From Cereibacter ovatus (GTDB lineage Bacteria; Pseudomonadota; Alphaproteobacteria; Rhodobacterales; Rhodobacteraceae), in the NCBI RefSeq assembly GCF_900207575.1, contig NZ_OAOQ01000009.1:1-64000 (forward strand): a stretch of DNA of 64,000 nt. Direction: 5' to 3'. The position numbers were made by a program, and so were the translations under genes. Below the pieces are notes generated by a model. The model worked only from the letters and a program-made list of their open reading frames with translations. It did not search any database and had not been told where the DNA came from. Shown piece after piece: positions 33,220 to 42,548 of the stretch. How positions within the stretch are numbered: position 1 is the stretch's first letter; the number at the start of each line of letters is the position of its first letter.

Positions 33220-34824
33220 TCAGACCATCATTTCCTTGGTCGCGGTCAGCTTTACCGCGGGGTGGTCGCGGCTGACGCGGTCGATGTCCCATTGCAGCCG
33301 CGTGAGGTAGACCAGATCGCCATCGCTGTCATGGGCGATATGGCCCTTGTTCACGTTCACGAAAGCCTCGACCTCTGCTTTCGGCCCCGAGACCCAGCGC
33401 GCCGAGGTGAAATGCGAGCCTTCGAAACGCACGGGAAGCGAATATTCCAGCTCGATCCGGCTGGCCAGAACGTCGAATTGCAGCGCGCCGACCACGCCCA
33501 CGATGAAGCCCGATCCGATCATCGGCTTGAACACCTTGGCGGCGCCTTCCTCGGCGAATTGCATCAGCGCCTTTTCCAGATGCTTGGCCTTCATCGGGTC
33601 GGCCGCGCGCACGCCCTGCAACAGTTCCGGCGCAAAGCTGGGGATGCCGGTGAAGCGCAACGCCTCGCCTTCGGTCAGCGCATCGCCGATGCGCAGCTGG
33701 CCGTGGTTCGGGATGCCGATGATGTCGCCGGCCCAGGCTTCCTCGGCCAGTTCGCGGTCGGCGGCCAGAAACAGCACCGGGTTGGTCACTGCCATCGGCT
33801 TTTTCGACCGCACATGCAAAAGCTTCATGCCGCGTTCGAAATGGCCCGAGGCAAGGCGCACAAACGCCACCCGGTCGCGGTGCTTGGGGTCCATGTTGGC
33901 CTGCACCTTGAACACGAAACCTGTGACGGCGGTTTCTTCGGGGGCGATGGCGCGCTCGGCCGCCTTTTGGATCTGCGGTTCGGGGCCGTATTCGCCCATG
34001 CCGCTCATCAACTCTTTCACCCCGAAAGAGTTGATGGCAGAGCCGAACCAGATCGGCGTCAGGTGACCTTCAAGAAAGCTTTTCCGGTCAAAGCGGGGCA
34101 GCAGTTCGGCCACCATCTCCAGATCCTCGCGCAGCTTGGCCAGCAGGTCGGCGGGGATGTGTTCGGCCAGCTTCGGGTCCGACAGGCCCTTGATCTCGAT
34201 CGACTCGGCCACCCGGTTGCGGTCGGCGCGGTCCATCAGTTCCAGCCGGTCGTGCAGGATGTCATAGCAGCCCAGAAAGTCGCGCCCCATCCCGATCGGC
34301 CAGGAGGCGGGCGCCACGTCGATGGCAAGGCTTTGCTGGATTTCGTCGATGATCTCGAACGTGTCGCGGCTTTCGCGGTCCATCTTGTTACAGAAGGTCA
34401 GGATCGGCAGATCCCGCAGGCGGCAGACCTCGAACAGTTTCCGTGTCTGGCTTTCCACGCCCTTCGCCCCGTCGATCACCATGATCGCGGCATCGACCGC
34501 CGTCAGCGTGCGATAGGTGTCTTCGGAAAAGTCCGAGTGGCCGGGGGTGTCGACCAGATTGAAGCGCCACGAACCGAAGTCGAAGCTCATGGCCGAGGCC
34601 GAGACCGAGATCCCCCGGTCCTTTTCAAGTTGCATGAAGTCTGATCGCGTGCGCCGCGCCTCGCCCTTGGCGCGGACCTGTCCGGCCATCTGGATCGCGC
34701 CACCGAACAGCAGGAACTTTTCGGTCAGCGTTGTCTTGCCGGCGTCCGGGTGCGAGATGATCGCAAAGGTCCGGCGACGGGCGATTTCGGGCGGCAGGGC
34801 GGGGCGGTTCGGGATGTCGAGCAT
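33220..34824 (-). CDS. prfC: peptide chain release factor 3
   Basis: Class II release-factor GTPase that removes RF1/RF2 from the ribosome after termination. The G motifs are SHPDAGKTTLTEK, DTPGHSDFSEDT and FCNKMDRES, with the RF3-specific EKDRGISVSASAMSFDF. The 534 aa length is typical. The start is the ATG at 34824 (MLDIPNRPALPPEIA); upstream in-frame codons up to 34944 look like non-coding spacer. It lies 43 bases downstream of the Hint gene on the same strand and ends in a clear terminator. Confidence 0.95.
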   Translation of the reverse strand: MLDIPNRPALPPEIARRRTFAIISHPDAGKTTLTEKFLLFGGAIQMAGQVRAKGEARRTRSDFMQLEKDRGISVSASAMSFDFGSWRFNLVDTPGHSDFSEDTYRTLTAVDAAIMVIDGAKGVESQTRKLFEVCRLRDLPILTFCNKMDRESRDTFEIIDEIQQSLAIDVAPASWPIGMGRDFLGCYDILHDRLELMDRADRNRVAESIEIKGLSDPKLAEHIPADLLAKLREDLEMVAELLPRFDRKSFLEGHLTPIWFGSAINSFGVKELMSGMGEYGPEPQIQKAAERAIAPEETAVTGFVFKVQANMDPKHRDRVAFVRLASGHFERGMKLLHVRSKKPMAVTNPVLFLAADRELAEEAWAGDIIGIPNHGQLRIGDALTEGEALRFTGIPSFAPELLQGVRAADPMKAKHLEKALMQFAEEGAAKVFKPMIGSGFIVGVVGALQFDVLASRIELEYSLPVRFEGSHFTSARWVSGPKAEVEAFVNVNKGHIAHDSDGDLVYLTRLQWDIDRVSRDHPAVKLTATKEMMV

Positions 34825-34867
34825 GGGCGCGATATAGCGGGCCGGCCCGGTCTTGGAAAGCGGCACG

Positions 34868-35881
34868 TCAGCGCGCGGGATGCCCCGTCGCCGCAGGGTG
34901 ACCGATCCGGTCAAGAAGCTGGCGGCTGGCCTCGGTGCCGACATGCTGGCTTTGCGACAGGCCGGGGAAGCGGGCGCGCACCTCGTCTGCCAGTTCGGCG
35001 GGCAGACGGGCCACCGTCGCCTCGTTCACCATCAGGCTTTCGGCGGGGATCCCCTCGGCGTAGATGATTTCGTGCCGGTCGAACACAAGGCTGAAATAGT
35101 CGATGAAGCCGCCTTCGCGCAGAAAGACGCTGTCGCCATTCACCAGATGGCGGGCCTGCACCAGCACTTCCGATGTGGGCAGTTCACCCCGGCGGCGGCG
35201 GTAATACAGGAAAATCCGGTGATGCTGGCTGACCACCAGATCGGCCATGTTGCCAAGCACGCCACGGGCGATCACCACGGGGGCAAAGCTGCCCACCGCG
35301 CGCAGCGTGGCATTGCCGATCCAGCGGATCGGTTGCGGGCCGTGGTCGCGGGTCAGCACGAGGTCGCCCGCGCGCAAAGTCTCGATCGGGCGCTGGGTGC
35401 CGTCGGCCATCGTCACCATGGTGCCATGGGCAAACGAGACGCAAAGCAGGTCGGCCAGTGCCACGTCCTGCGGGGCGTCCTCGATCTTGACCAGCACATA
35501 TTCCACCCGCGGCCCCAGCGGCGACAGCGGCAGCAGATGCAGCCCCCCGGCCTCGCCCGCGACATCGATCAGCAGAAGATCGACCGAGTCGCCTTCCGGT
35601 GTCATCAGCCGATAACGGCAGGCCAGCCGCACCCTGTCACCGGGGCGGCCGACGTCCGACCCTTCGGCCACCGCAAGCGCATCGCCGGGCGCAGGCCGCA
35701 CCGCAAGCCGCAGCGGCACCGCCGCAGGGTCGAGTTCGTAGCTGTCGCCAAGGCAGACCTGATCGGGCCCGGCCATTCCATCATGCAGATTGACGCCGGA
35801 GCTGACGAAAATGTCATCGGCGCGGAACAACTGGCAGCGATGCCCGGGCAACGGGGAAGGGGAGGACTCTGTCGAGCGCAT
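34868..35881 (-). CDS. Hint-domain protein
   Basis: A 337 aa protein of a type common in Rhodobacterales. Residues about 1-150 are an uncharacterised beta-rich segment (VCLGDSYELDPAAVPLRLA). The Hint/intein-like domain follows: SFAHGTMVTMADGTQRPIET, then LRAGDLVLTRDHGPQPIRWI and VSQHHRIFLYYRR. The residue equivalent to the self-splicing Cys (CFxxGT) is Ser. A long C-terminal part contains the ARHLVNGDSVFL and FDRHEIIYAEGIPAESL segments typical of this group. It has its own promoter and may be co-transcribed with prfC. The function is unknown. Confidence 0.85.
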   Translation of the reverse strand: MRSTESSPSPLPGHRCQLFRADDIFVSSGVNLHDGMAGPDQVCLGDSYELDPAAVPLRLAVRPAPGDALAVAEGSDVGRPGDRVRLACRYRLMTPEGDSVDLLLIDVAGEAGGLHLLPLSPLGPRVEYVLVKIEDAPQDVALADLLCVSFAHGTMVTMADGTQRPIETLRAGDLVLTRDHGPQPIRWIGNATLRAVGSFAPVVIARGVLGNMADLVVSQHHRIFLYYRRRRGELPTSEVLVQARHLVNGDSVFLREGGFIDYFSLVFDRHEIIYAEGIPAESLMVNEATVARLPAELADEVRARFPGLSQSQHVGTEASRQLLDRIGHPAATGHPAR

Positions 35882-35953
35882 CAGGTCGAGGCCGATTCTC
35901 TTGCGGGGGCGGCGACATCAACCGGGTCGCCCGATCGCCAGCAGACCGAGGAA

Positions 35954-35982
35954 AGATTATCAAATCGTGCAGGTCGGGTCAA
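35954..35982 (-). promoter_or_regulatory. sigma-70-like promoter of the Hint gene
   Basis: On the minus strand TTGACC and TAATCT are 17 bases apart, leaving a leader of about 65 bases. Flanking AAAGATT and AATCTTT form an inverted repeat around the promoter. The rest of the 309-base divergent gap 35882-36190 shows no gene. Confidence 0.6.
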
Positions 35983-36190
35983 TCTTTCGGCGGTGGTGCG
36001 CCATTGCTTCGCCATGCACAGCCCCGGTGCGGGACGCGCGTGGCAATGCCGGGGAAAGCGGCAGATCGCGAAGGGTGGGGGCGTTGTATCGGGATTGTCC
36101 GGCTGGTGGCGGCTGCCGGACCGTCCAAGGCTTGAACCGGCGCGGGAAAGGCGGCAGAACGGGAAGCTGATGAAATTTGTCGGATAGCCC

Positions 36191-37288
36191 GTGCCCCAGC
36201 CCCTTACCGACCCGCCCGTGCGTCTGAAGGTCGAGCATCTGACGCGTGCGTTCGGCGGCAGCCCCGTGGTGAACGATGTCTCGCTTGAGGTGGCGCCGGG
36301 ACAGGTGACCTGCCTGCTTGGACCCTCGGGCTGTGGCAAATCCACCACGCTGCGCATGATTGCCGGGGTCGAGCGGCCCGACAGTGGCCGGATCGCCATC
36401 GACGGCCGCATCGTCTGCGAAGGGTCGTTGTTCCTGCCGCCCGAGGCCCGCTCGGTCGGGTTGATGTTTCAGGATTTCGCACTGTTTCCGCATCTGACGG
36501 TGGCGCAGAATGTGGCTTTCGGGCTGCGCGGCCCCCGCGAAGAAAAGATGCGGCGGGTCGATGACCTGCTGGAACGGGTGAACCTGTCCGGCTATGGCCC
36601 GAAGCATCCGCATCAGTTGTCGGGGGGCGAACAGCAGCGCGTGGCGCTGGCCCGCGCGCTGGCGCCGCGGCCGCGGGTGATGCTGATGGACGAGCCGTTC
36701 TCGGGGTTGGACAACCGGCTGCGGGATGGCATCCGCGACACCACGCTGGAAATCCTGAAAGAAGAAGGCGCGGCGGTTCTTCTGGTGACCCACGAGCCCG
36801 ACGAGGCGCTGCGGATGGGCGACGAGATCGCGCTGATGCGGGCGGGGCGGATCGTGCAGCGTGGCTCGCCCTACAATGTCTATAACGCGCCGGTGGACCG
36901 GGCAGCGGCGGCGTTCTTTTCCGATGTCAACGTGATCCGGGGGGTGTCGCGCGGCGCCTTGACCGATACGCCCTTTGGCGAGTTCCTGACGCCGGGCCAT
37001 CCCGATGGCGCCGAGGTCGAGATCGTGATCCGGCCCCAGCATCTGAAGATCGATTTCGATCGTGGCGGCAGGGGGCCGAACCCGACGCCCGCCGACGGCG
37101 CCGCCGCGCGCGGAACGGTGGTGCGGGCGCGGTTTCTGGGGCGCGAAAGCCTGGTCGAGTTCGCGATGGACGGCGACGGGTCGCGGCTGACGGCCTCGGT
37201 TCCGAATGTGTTCCTGCCCCGGCCCGGAACCGCGTTGTGGCTGATGATCCGGCGGGATCGCTGCTTTGTCTTCGCCGCGCGGCATTAG
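36191..37288 (+). CDS. ABC transporter ATP-binding protein, FbpC-like (iron type)
   Basis: ATPase subunit of a CUT1/FbpC-type importer. The 365 aa protein has Walker A GPSGCGKSTTLRM, Q-loop FQDFALFPHLT, signature LSGGEQQRVALARAL, Walker B VMLMDEPFSGLD, and H-loop LVTHEPDEA. The C-terminal TOBE-like region (EIVIRPQHLKIDFD and VVRARFLGRESLVEF) is as in FbpC/AfuC ferric transporters. It starts with GTG at 36191. No permease or binding-protein gene adjoins it, so partners must be encoded elsewhere and the substrate is uncertain. Confidence 0.85.
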   Translation: MPQPLTDPPVRLKVEHLTRAFGGSPVVNDVSLEVAPGQVTCLLGPSGCGKSTTLRMIAGVERPDSGRIAIDGRIVCEGSLFLPPEARSVGLMFQDFALFPHLTVAQNVAFGLRGPREEKMRRVDDLLERVNLSGYGPKHPHQLSGGEQQRVALARALAPRPRVMLMDEPFSGLDNRLRDGIRDTTLEILKEEGAAVLLVTHEPDEALRMGDEIALMRAGRIVQRGSPYNVYNAPVDRAAAAFFSDVNVIRGVSRGALTDTPFGEFLTPGHPDGAEVEIVIRPQHLKIDFDRGGRGPNPTPADGAAARGTVVRARFLGRESLVEFAMDGDGSRLTASVPNVFLPRPGTALWLMIRRDRCFVFAARH

Positions 37289-37300
37289 GCCATGGCACAG

Positions 37301-37345
37301 CCGGGGGCGCTGCCCCCGGACCCCCGGGATATTTGGGCCAGAATG
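37301..37345 (-). repeat. interspersed GC-rich repeat, copy 2 (reversed)
   Basis: CCGGGGGC-GCT-GCCCCCGG hairpin followed by GGATATTTGGGCCAGAATG, the reverse complement of the core at 8715 and 54402 with one change. It lies just after the ABC gene and may serve as its terminator. Confidence 0.75.
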
Positions 37346-37388
37346 AAGGGGCGAGGGCAGGAGGGGCCCGTCTTCGAGGTTGCGCGAT

Positions 37389-37422
37389 CACAAGTCTGCG
37401 GACAAAAAAACTTGTGTCGCAG
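37389..37422. promoter_or_regulatory. two overlapping inverted repeats upstream of tatA
   Basis: CACAAGT (37389-37395) is complementary to ACTTGTG (37410-37416). CTGCG (37396-37400) is complementary to CGCAG (37418-37422). The pairs interleave around a run of seven A, so only one stem should form at a time. A weak promoter (TTGATC-N16-TAAATG) lies just downstream at 37434-37461. Confidence 0.35.
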
Positions 37423-37507
37423 CGAAAGGGTCTTTGATCCGGCCCGTTGAACCAATAAATGGTGCAGGAATGAAGCGAGGCCGCGTGTCGGCCGCAGGAG
37501 ATGCGAA

Positions 37508-37720
37508 ATGCTCAACAACATCGGTTTGCCCGGCCTGCTACTGATCGCCGTGGTCCTGCTTGTGCTGTTCGGACGCGGCAAGGTGAGCTCGCTTATGGGC
37601 GAGGTCGGCAAGGGGATCAATGCCTTCAAGAAAGGCATCAAGGAAGAGACCGCCGAGATCGAGAACCGCCCCGAGACGACGCGTGACGTGACGCCCGCCT
37701 CGGATCGCGACAAGGTCTGA
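37508..37720 (+). CDS. tatA: Sec-independent protein translocase subunit TatA
   Basis: Pore-forming component of the twin-arginine pathway that exports folded proteins. The 70 aa protein has one N-terminal helix (LPGLLLIAVVLLVLFGRGK), the FGRGK hinge, an amphipathic helix (VSSLMGEVGKGINAFKKGI) and an acidic tail. AGGAG stands seven bases before the ATG. It is first in the order tatA-tatB-tatC-DUF815. The binding protein DctP encoded at 59837 is a predicted substrate. Confidence 0.95.
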   Translation: MLNNIGLPGLLLIAVVLLVLFGRGKVSSLMGEVGKGINAFKKGIKEETAEIENRPETTRDVTPASDRDKV

Positions 37721-37730
37721 TCGGCATCCG

Positions 37731-38132
37731 ATGTTGGACATCGGCTGGAGCGAGCTGCTTGTCATCGGCGTGGTCGCGCTGATCGTCGTGGGTCCGAAGG
37801 ATCTGCCCGAGATGTTCCGCACCCTTGGCCGGATGACAGCCAAGGCGCGCAACATGGCGCGCGAGTTCCAGCGCGCGATGGAAGCGGCGGCGGACGAGAC
37901 CGGGGTGAAGGATGTGGCGAAGGATGTTCAGAACATCACGTCGCCGCGCAGTATGGGGCTGGAGGCCGTCAAGCAGGCGGCCGAGAAATTCGAGAAATGG
38001 GATCCGATGAAGGCGCCGCCCACGATGCCGAAGGGGCCTGTGCCCCCGGCCGCGCCGTCCGCTGCGGGTGCCGCCACCGTTGCGGCGGCCGCAGATGCCG
38101 TGCCCGCTTCCGATCCCAAGAGTGACGCATGA
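37731..38132 (+). CDS. tatB: Sec-independent protein translocase subunit TatB
   Basis: Partner of TatC in the twin-arginine receptor complex. The 133 aa protein has the TatB-type N-terminus [20 protein letters not shown] followed by [20 protein letters not shown], with the conserved Glu at the start of the helix, an amphipathic helix, and a Pro/Ala-rich C-terminal tail. It lies 10 bases after tatA and overlaps tatC by four bases (ATGA). Confidence 0.95.
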   Translation: MLDIGWSELLVIGVVALIVVGPKDLPEMFRTLGRMTAKARNMAREFQRAMEAAADETGVKDVAKDVQNITSPRSMGLEAVKQAAEKFEKWDPMKAPPTMPKGPVPPAAPSAAGAATVAAAADAVPASDPKSDA

Positions 38133-38986
38133 GCAGCAAACCGGCTGACGACATCGACAGTTCCAGCGCCCCGCTGATCGAGCATCTGGCAGAGTTGCGC
38201 ACGCGCATTCTTATTTCGCTTGCCGCATTCGTCGTGGCGATGCTGGTGTCTTTCTCGGTCTGGAACCCGGTTTTCAACTTTCTGACCCAGCCGATCTGTG
38301 CGGCCCTGACCGATCGCGGTCAGGATTGCGGGCTGGTGCTGATCAAGTTGCAGGAAGGCTTCTTCGTTGCGATCCGGATCTCGTTCATGGGCGGGGTTAT
38401 CCTGTCCTTTCCTGTAGTTGCGATGCAGATGTGGCGGTTTGTGGCGCCCGGCCTTTACCGCAATGAAAAGGCGGCCTTCCTGCCGTTCCTGATCGCTTCG
38501 CCGGTGATGTTCCTGCTGGGAGGGCTGTTTGCCTTCTATGTCGTTCTGCCGATCGCCTTCGACTTCTTCCTTGGTTTTCAGCAGTTCATGACCGATCAGC
38601 CGGGGGCCGAGGATGGCGCCCAGCTGGCTGGCGTGGTGTTTCAGGGCTCGATGGAGCAGTATCTGGCGCTGACCACCAATTTCATTCTGGCTTTCGGGCT
38701 GTGTTTCCAGCTTCCGGTGCTTTTGACGCTGATGGGCAAGGCGGGGCTTGTCACCTCGCGCGGGCTGAAGGCGATGCGGAAATATGCCATCGTGCTGATC
38801 CTTGTCGTGGCCGCGCTGGTCACGCCGCCCGACATGATGTCCCAGCTGATCCTGTTCGGTGCGGTTTATCCGCTGTATGAGGTCTCGATTTTCCTGATCC
38901 GCCGGATTGAGCGCAAGCGCGAGGCCGAATTGCGCGCCGAGGGCCTGTGGGTCGAGGACGACGAGGATGAGGATGGCAAGGCATGA
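38129..38986 (+). CDS. tatC: Sec-independent protein translocase subunit TatC
   Basis: Polytopic receptor for the twin-arginine signal peptide. The 285 aa protein has six predicted helices, the N-terminal [20 protein letters not shown] that helps form the signal-binding site, [20 protein letters not shown], and [20 protein letters not shown]. The C-terminus is a charged, acidic tail ([11 protein letters not shown]). It overlaps tatB and the next gene by four bases each. Confidence 0.96.
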   Translation: MSSKPADDIDSSSAPLIEHLAELRTRILISLAAFVVAMLVSFSVWNPVFNFLTQPICAALTDRGQDCGLVLIKLQEGFFVAIRISFMGGVILSFPVVAMQMWRFVAPGLYRNEKAAFLPFLIASPVMFLLGGLFAFYVVLPIAFDFFLGFQQFMTDQPGAEDGAQLAGVVFQGSMEQYLALTTNFILAFGLCFQLPVLLTLMGKAGLVTSRGLKAMRKYAIVLILVVAALVTPPDMMSQLILFGAVYPLYEVSIFLIRRIERKREAELRAEGLWVEDDEDEDGKA

Positions 38987-39828
38987 GTGATCCGCTTCAG
39001 CGGATCGCGGCGGCGCTGGAACGGATGAGCCCACCGCCGATGCCGGCGCCCGATTTCGATGCCGCCTGCGCCTTTGTCTGGCACACAGCGCCAGACCGAC
39101 TTGAGCCCGTTGCGCGGGTGGCGCGGGTGGATCTGTCGTTGCTGGTGGGGGTCGACCGGGCGCGCGATATCCTGCTGGACAATACCCGGCATTTCGCCCG
39201 CGGCTTGCCGGCCAACAACGCGCTGCTTTGGGGCGCGCGGGGGATGGGGAAATCCAGCCTTGTGAAGGCGGTTCATGCGGCGGTGGTCGCGGGCGGTGCG
39301 CCGCTGAAGATCGTCGAGTTGAGCCGCGAGGATCTGCCCTCGGTGCAGCGACTGTTGAAGCATCTGCGCGCCGCGCCGCATCGCTTCATCCTGTTTTGCG
39401 ACGACCTGTCCTTCAGCCACGACGACCAGCATTACAAATCGTTGAAGGCGGTTCTGGATGGCGGGATCGAGGGCCGGCCCGACAATGTGATCCTTTACGC
39501 CACGTCGAACCGGCGTCATCTGATGCCGCGCGACATGATCGAGAACGAACGCTCGACGGCGATCAGCCCGTCGGAAGCGGTCGAGGAGAAGGTGTCGTTG
39601 TCGGACCGTTTCGGGCTGTGGCTGGGGTTCCATCCCTGTTCGCAGGACGAATATCTGGAGATGATCGGCGGCTATTGTGCGGCGCATGGGCTGGTGATCG
39701 ATCCCGCCACATTGCGCGCCGAGGCGATCGAGTGGCAGGCAACCCGTGGCGCGCGGTCTGGGCGGGTGGCGTGGCAGTTCTTCACCGATCTGGCGGCGCG
39801 GCACGGGATTGCCCTGCACGCGGCATGA
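38983..39828 (+). CDS. DUF815-family P-loop ATPase coupled to tatC
   Basis: A 281 aa AAA-type ATPase of the DUF815 family, cellular role unknown to me. Walker A is [15 protein letters not shown], Walker B is [10 protein letters not shown], and a sensor-like motif is [19 protein letters not shown]. The second half ([20 protein letters not shown] and [19 protein letters not shown]) is typical of the family. The ATGA overlap with tatC makes it translationally coupled to the Tat system. A strong terminator follows. Confidence 0.88.
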   Translation: MSDPLQRIAAALERMSPPPMPAPDFDAACAFVWHTAPDRLEPVARVARVDLSLLVGVDRARDILLDNTRHFARGLPANNALLWGARGMGKSSLVKAVHAAVVAGGAPLKIVELSREDLPSVQRLLKHLRAAPHRFILFCDDLSFSHDDQHYKSLKAVLDGGIEGRPDNVILYATSNRRHLMPRDMIENERSTAISPSEAVEEKVSLSDRFGLWLGFHPCSQDEYLEMIGGYCAAHGLVIDPATLRAEAIEWQATRGARSGRVAWQFFTDLAARHGIALHAA

Positions 39829-39839
39829 GCCCCGCATGA

Positions 39840-39872
39840 CAAAGGCCGCGCCCGGCGTGGACGCGGCCTTTG
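39840..39872. terminator. bidirectional terminator between DUF815 and prs
   Basis: CAAAGGCCGCG and CGCGGCCTTTG form a perfect 11-bp stem with an 11-base loop, 12 bases after the DUF815 stop and 20 before the prs stop. It can end both convergent transcripts. Confidence 0.75.
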
Positions 39873-39891
39873 CGGTTGGATGGCGCCGGGA

Positions 39892-40911
39892 TCAGCCGCG
39901 CTGATACATGCCTTCATAGATCGGAACCAGCGTGTCGGTCTCGAACAGGGACGAGACGCTGGTGCCGCTCCAGATGTTCAGGATGGCTTGGGCAAACATC
40001 GGTGCGGTCGGCACGATGCGGATGTTCGAGGCCGCCTGCACCGCGGCGGTCGGTTCGATCGAATCGGTGATGACAAGGCTTTTCATCACCGATTTCTGCA
40101 CCCGCTCTACCGCCGGGCCGGACAGGACGCCGTGGGTGATGTAGGAATGGACTTCGGTCGCGCCGTTGTTCACCAGCACTTCGGCCGCCTTGCACAGCGT
40201 GCCGGCGGTGTCGCAGATGTCATCGACAATGATGCATTTCTTGCCGGTGACGTTGCCGATCACGGTCATCTCGGCAATCTCGCCGGGCTTTTCGCGGCGC
40301 TTGTCGACGATGGCAAGGGGCGCGTTGATGCGCTTGGCGATCTCGCGCGCCCGCGCCACGCCGCCCACGTCGGGCGAGACCACCATCAGATCCTGCATCT
40401 GGCCCTTGAAATGGTGTTCGATATCCAGCGCAAAGACCGGCGCCGAATACAGGTTGTCCACCGGAATGTCGAAGAAGCCCTGAATCTGGGCCGCGTGCAG
40501 GTCCAGCGTCAGGACACGGTCAACGCCGGCCTCGGTGATCAGGTTCGCCACCAGCTTGGCGGAAATCGGCGTCCGGGCCTTGGCGCGGCGATCCTGCCGG
40601 GCATAGCCGAAATAGGGGATCACCGCGGTGATGCGGCTGGCCGAGGACCGCCGCAGCGCATCGACCATGATCAGCAGTTCCATCAGGTTGTCGTTTGCCG
40701 GGTTCGATGTCGGCTGGATCACATACATGTCTTCGCCGCGGACGTTCTCGTAGACTTCGACGAAGATTTCCTGATCGTTGAACCGCTCGATCCGGGCATC
40801 CACCAACGAGACCGCCATGCCGCGATGCACCGACATCCGCCGCGCGATGGATTTCGCAAGCGCGAGGTTGGCGTTGCCGGAGATCAGCTTCGGCTCGTTC
40901 ATGGCTGGCAT
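39892..40911 (-). CDS. prs: ribose-phosphate pyrophosphokinase
   Basis: Makes PRPP from ribose 5-phosphate and ATP for nucleotide, His and Trp synthesis. The 339 aa protein has [20 protein letters not shown], the catalytic flexible loop [38 protein letters not shown], and the PRPP-binding loop [13 protein letters not shown]. The start is the ATG at 40911 (MPAMNEPKL) with GAGGA about eight bases upstream; MNEPKL nine bases later is an alternative. Confidence 0.96.
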   Translation of the reverse strand: MPAMNEPKLISGNANLALAKSIARRMSVHRGMAVSLVDARIERFNDQEIFVEVYENVRGEDMYVIQPTSNPANDNLMELLIMVDALRRSSASRITAVIPYFGYARQDRRAKARTPISAKLVANLITEAGVDRVLTLDLHAAQIQGFFDIPVDNLYSAPVFALDIEHHFKGQMQDLMVVSPDVGGVARAREIAKRINAPLAIVDKRREKPGEIAEMTVIGNVTGKKCIIVDDICDTAGTLCKAAEVLVNNGATEVHSYITHGVLSGPAVERVQKSVMKSLVITDSIEPTAAVQAASNIRIVPTAPMFAQAILNIWSGTSVSSLFETDTLVPIYEGMYQRG

Positions 40912-41101
40912 GGGATATTCCTCGGGGGGCCCGCGTTTCAGGGGCGGATTCGTGATGTCGAACACCCTCTAGCACCGGGCCAGGGTCTTGAAAACCGCAC
41001 CAGAGGACCAATACCGAAATGTCGCCTTGCGCTCTCTGTTTGCTGACCGATCAGGCGGCGCCGTGACATGGATGTGCAGGCAAGGCGCCCGGCGCGGGGG
41101 G

Positions 41102-41563
41102 TCAGGGGGTCTCGTCGATGATGTGGTCTTCCCAGTCGTCCTCGTTCACCTCGAATTCGGGCACGGTCCAGCCGCGGACCGAGGCGCCGGCCTCGTGGAT
41201 CGAGTCGTGGCTGCCTGTCAGCAGGTGATGCCACGATGGCAGGCTTTTGCCTTCCCACAGCAGCCGGTAGGCGCAGGTGCGCGGCATCCAGTAGGCGATC
41301 TTGGGCAGTGTTGCGGGCGACAGTTGCACGCAATCGGGCACGAACTGGCGGCGGATTTCATAGTTGGTGCAGCGGCAGCTTTCGCCGTCCAGAAGGCGGC
41401 AGGCGATGCGGGTGAAGGCGACTTCGCCGGTGTCCTCGAACTCGATCTTGTTCAGGCAGCACTTGCCACACCCGTCGCACAGGGACTCCCATTCGGCCGG
41501 GTTCATCCGGTCAAGCGGCACGCGGTCCCAGAACGACGGGCGAAGGGCGGGGGGCTTGGTCAT
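41102..41563 (-). CDS. YcgN/UPF0260-family cysteine cluster protein
   Basis: A 153 aa protein of the YcgN family with a Cys-rich metal-binding motif (LCDGCGKCCLNKIE) and further Cys in RIACRLLDGESCRCTNY, FVPDCVQL and PRTCAYRLL. The Cys pattern resembles a zinc or iron-sulfur site; the biochemical role is unknown. The conserved WMPRTCAYRLLWEGKSLPSW and HHLLTGSHDSIHEAG segments make the family assignment firm. It is 37 bases upstream of nothing on its own strand except prs, and follows ribF at a different spacing on the same strand. Confidence 0.88.
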   Translation of the reverse strand: MTKPPALRPSFWDRVPLDRMNPAEWESLCDGCGKCCLNKIEFEDTGEVAFTRIACRLLDGESCRCTNYEIRRQFVPDCVQLSPATLPKIAYWMPRTCAYRLLWEGKSLPSWHHLLTGSHDSIHEAGASVRGWTVPEFEVNEDDWEDHIIDETP

Positions 41564-41600
41564 CGCGGCACCTTGGGCCCCGTGGGGCGGAAAAGGGGAA

Positions 41601-42521
41601 TCAGGTGGTCAGGATTTCGCGGGCGCGGGCGCAATCGCGATCCATCTGCGCGACAAGGGCGGGCAGGCCGTCAAAGACCATTTCGGGGCGCAGATAGTCG
41701 ACGAAGGCGACCGACAGATGTTCGCCATACAGCTCGCCCGCAAAGTCGAACAGATGGCTTTCCAGATTGGGCCGGTTCTCGCCGAACATCGGCCGCACGC
41801 CAAGGCTGGCGGCGCCGGAATAGGTGCCCTTTTGCGGCCCGCTCAGCACGTCCACCTTGACCGCATAGACGCCAAGGCGCGGTAGATGCAGCCCGTTCAC
41901 CGACATGTTGGCGGTGGGAAAGCCCAGATCGCGACCGCGCTTGTCGCCATGCAGAACCTCGCCCTCGATCCGGTGCCAGTGGCCCAGCATCGTCGCTGCA
42001 TCGCGCGGGCGGCCCTCGCTCAGCGCGACGCGGATCGCGGTGGACGAGATTTCCAGCCCTTCGACCGTCAGCAGATCCGCCGCCGTCACCGCAAAGCCGA
42101 AGCGTTGGCCAAGCGCGGACAGATCCGCCACCGTGCCGCTGCGGCCACGGCCAAAGCGGAAGTCGGCGCCCACCACGACATGGCTGACGCCCAGCCCCCG
42201 GGCCAGCACGTCGCGGGCGAAATCCTCGGGGGAAAGCCCGGCCAGCGCGCGGTCGAACGGCAGTTCATAAAGCCGCTCAACCCCCAGCTTGGCCAGACGG
42301 TTGGCGCGGGCCTCGGCGTTCATCAGCCGGAAGGGGGCGGCGTCGGGGGCGAAGACCTCGCGTGGGTGCGGCTCGAACGTGATGACGCCCAAGGGGCCGC
42401 GCCCGCGGGCAAGGTCGATCACCCGCTGATGGCCAAGGTGCAGGCCGTCGAAATTGCCCATCGCGACCGAGGCGCCCCGGTCGCACGCCTGAAGCCCTTG
42501 CCAATGGTGGTAGATGCGCAT
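41601..42521 (-). CDS. ribF: bifunctional riboflavin kinase / FAD synthetase
   Basis: Converts riboflavin to FMN and then FAD, cofactors for NuoF, the acyl-CoA dehydrogenase and the DadA-like enzyme here. The N-terminal FAD-synthetase domain has AMGNFDGLHLGHQRVIDLA and ISSTAIRVALSEGRPRDAA. The C-terminal kinase domain has GDKRGRDLGFPTANM and the LGVYAVKVDV and FAGELYGEHLSVAFVDYLRP segments. The 306 aa length is normal. It lies in a minus-strand run with the MaoC, Cys-cluster and prs genes. Confidence 0.95.
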   Translation of the reverse strand: MRIYHHWQGLQACDRGASVAMGNFDGLHLGHQRVIDLARGRGPLGVITFEPHPREVFAPDAAPFRLMNAEARANRLAKLGVERLYELPFDRALAGLSPEDFARDVLARGLGVSHVVVGADFRFGRGRSGTVADLSALGQRFGFAVTAADLLTVEGLEISSTAIRVALSEGRPRDAATMLGHWHRIEGEVLHGDKRGRDLGFPTANMSVNGLHLPRLGVYAVKVDVLSGPQKGTYSGAASLGVRPMFGENRPNLESHLFDFAGELYGEHLSVAFVDYLRPEMVFDGLPALVAQMDRDCARAREILTT

Positions 42522-42548
42522 CGGTCCCCGCGGGCGGGGAGCCCGCCG

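Noticed and set aside
37389-37422. H-type pseudoknot riboswitch upstream of tatA
   Set aside because: The connecting loops would be zero and one base long, too short to cross the stems; kept only as alternative hairpins.
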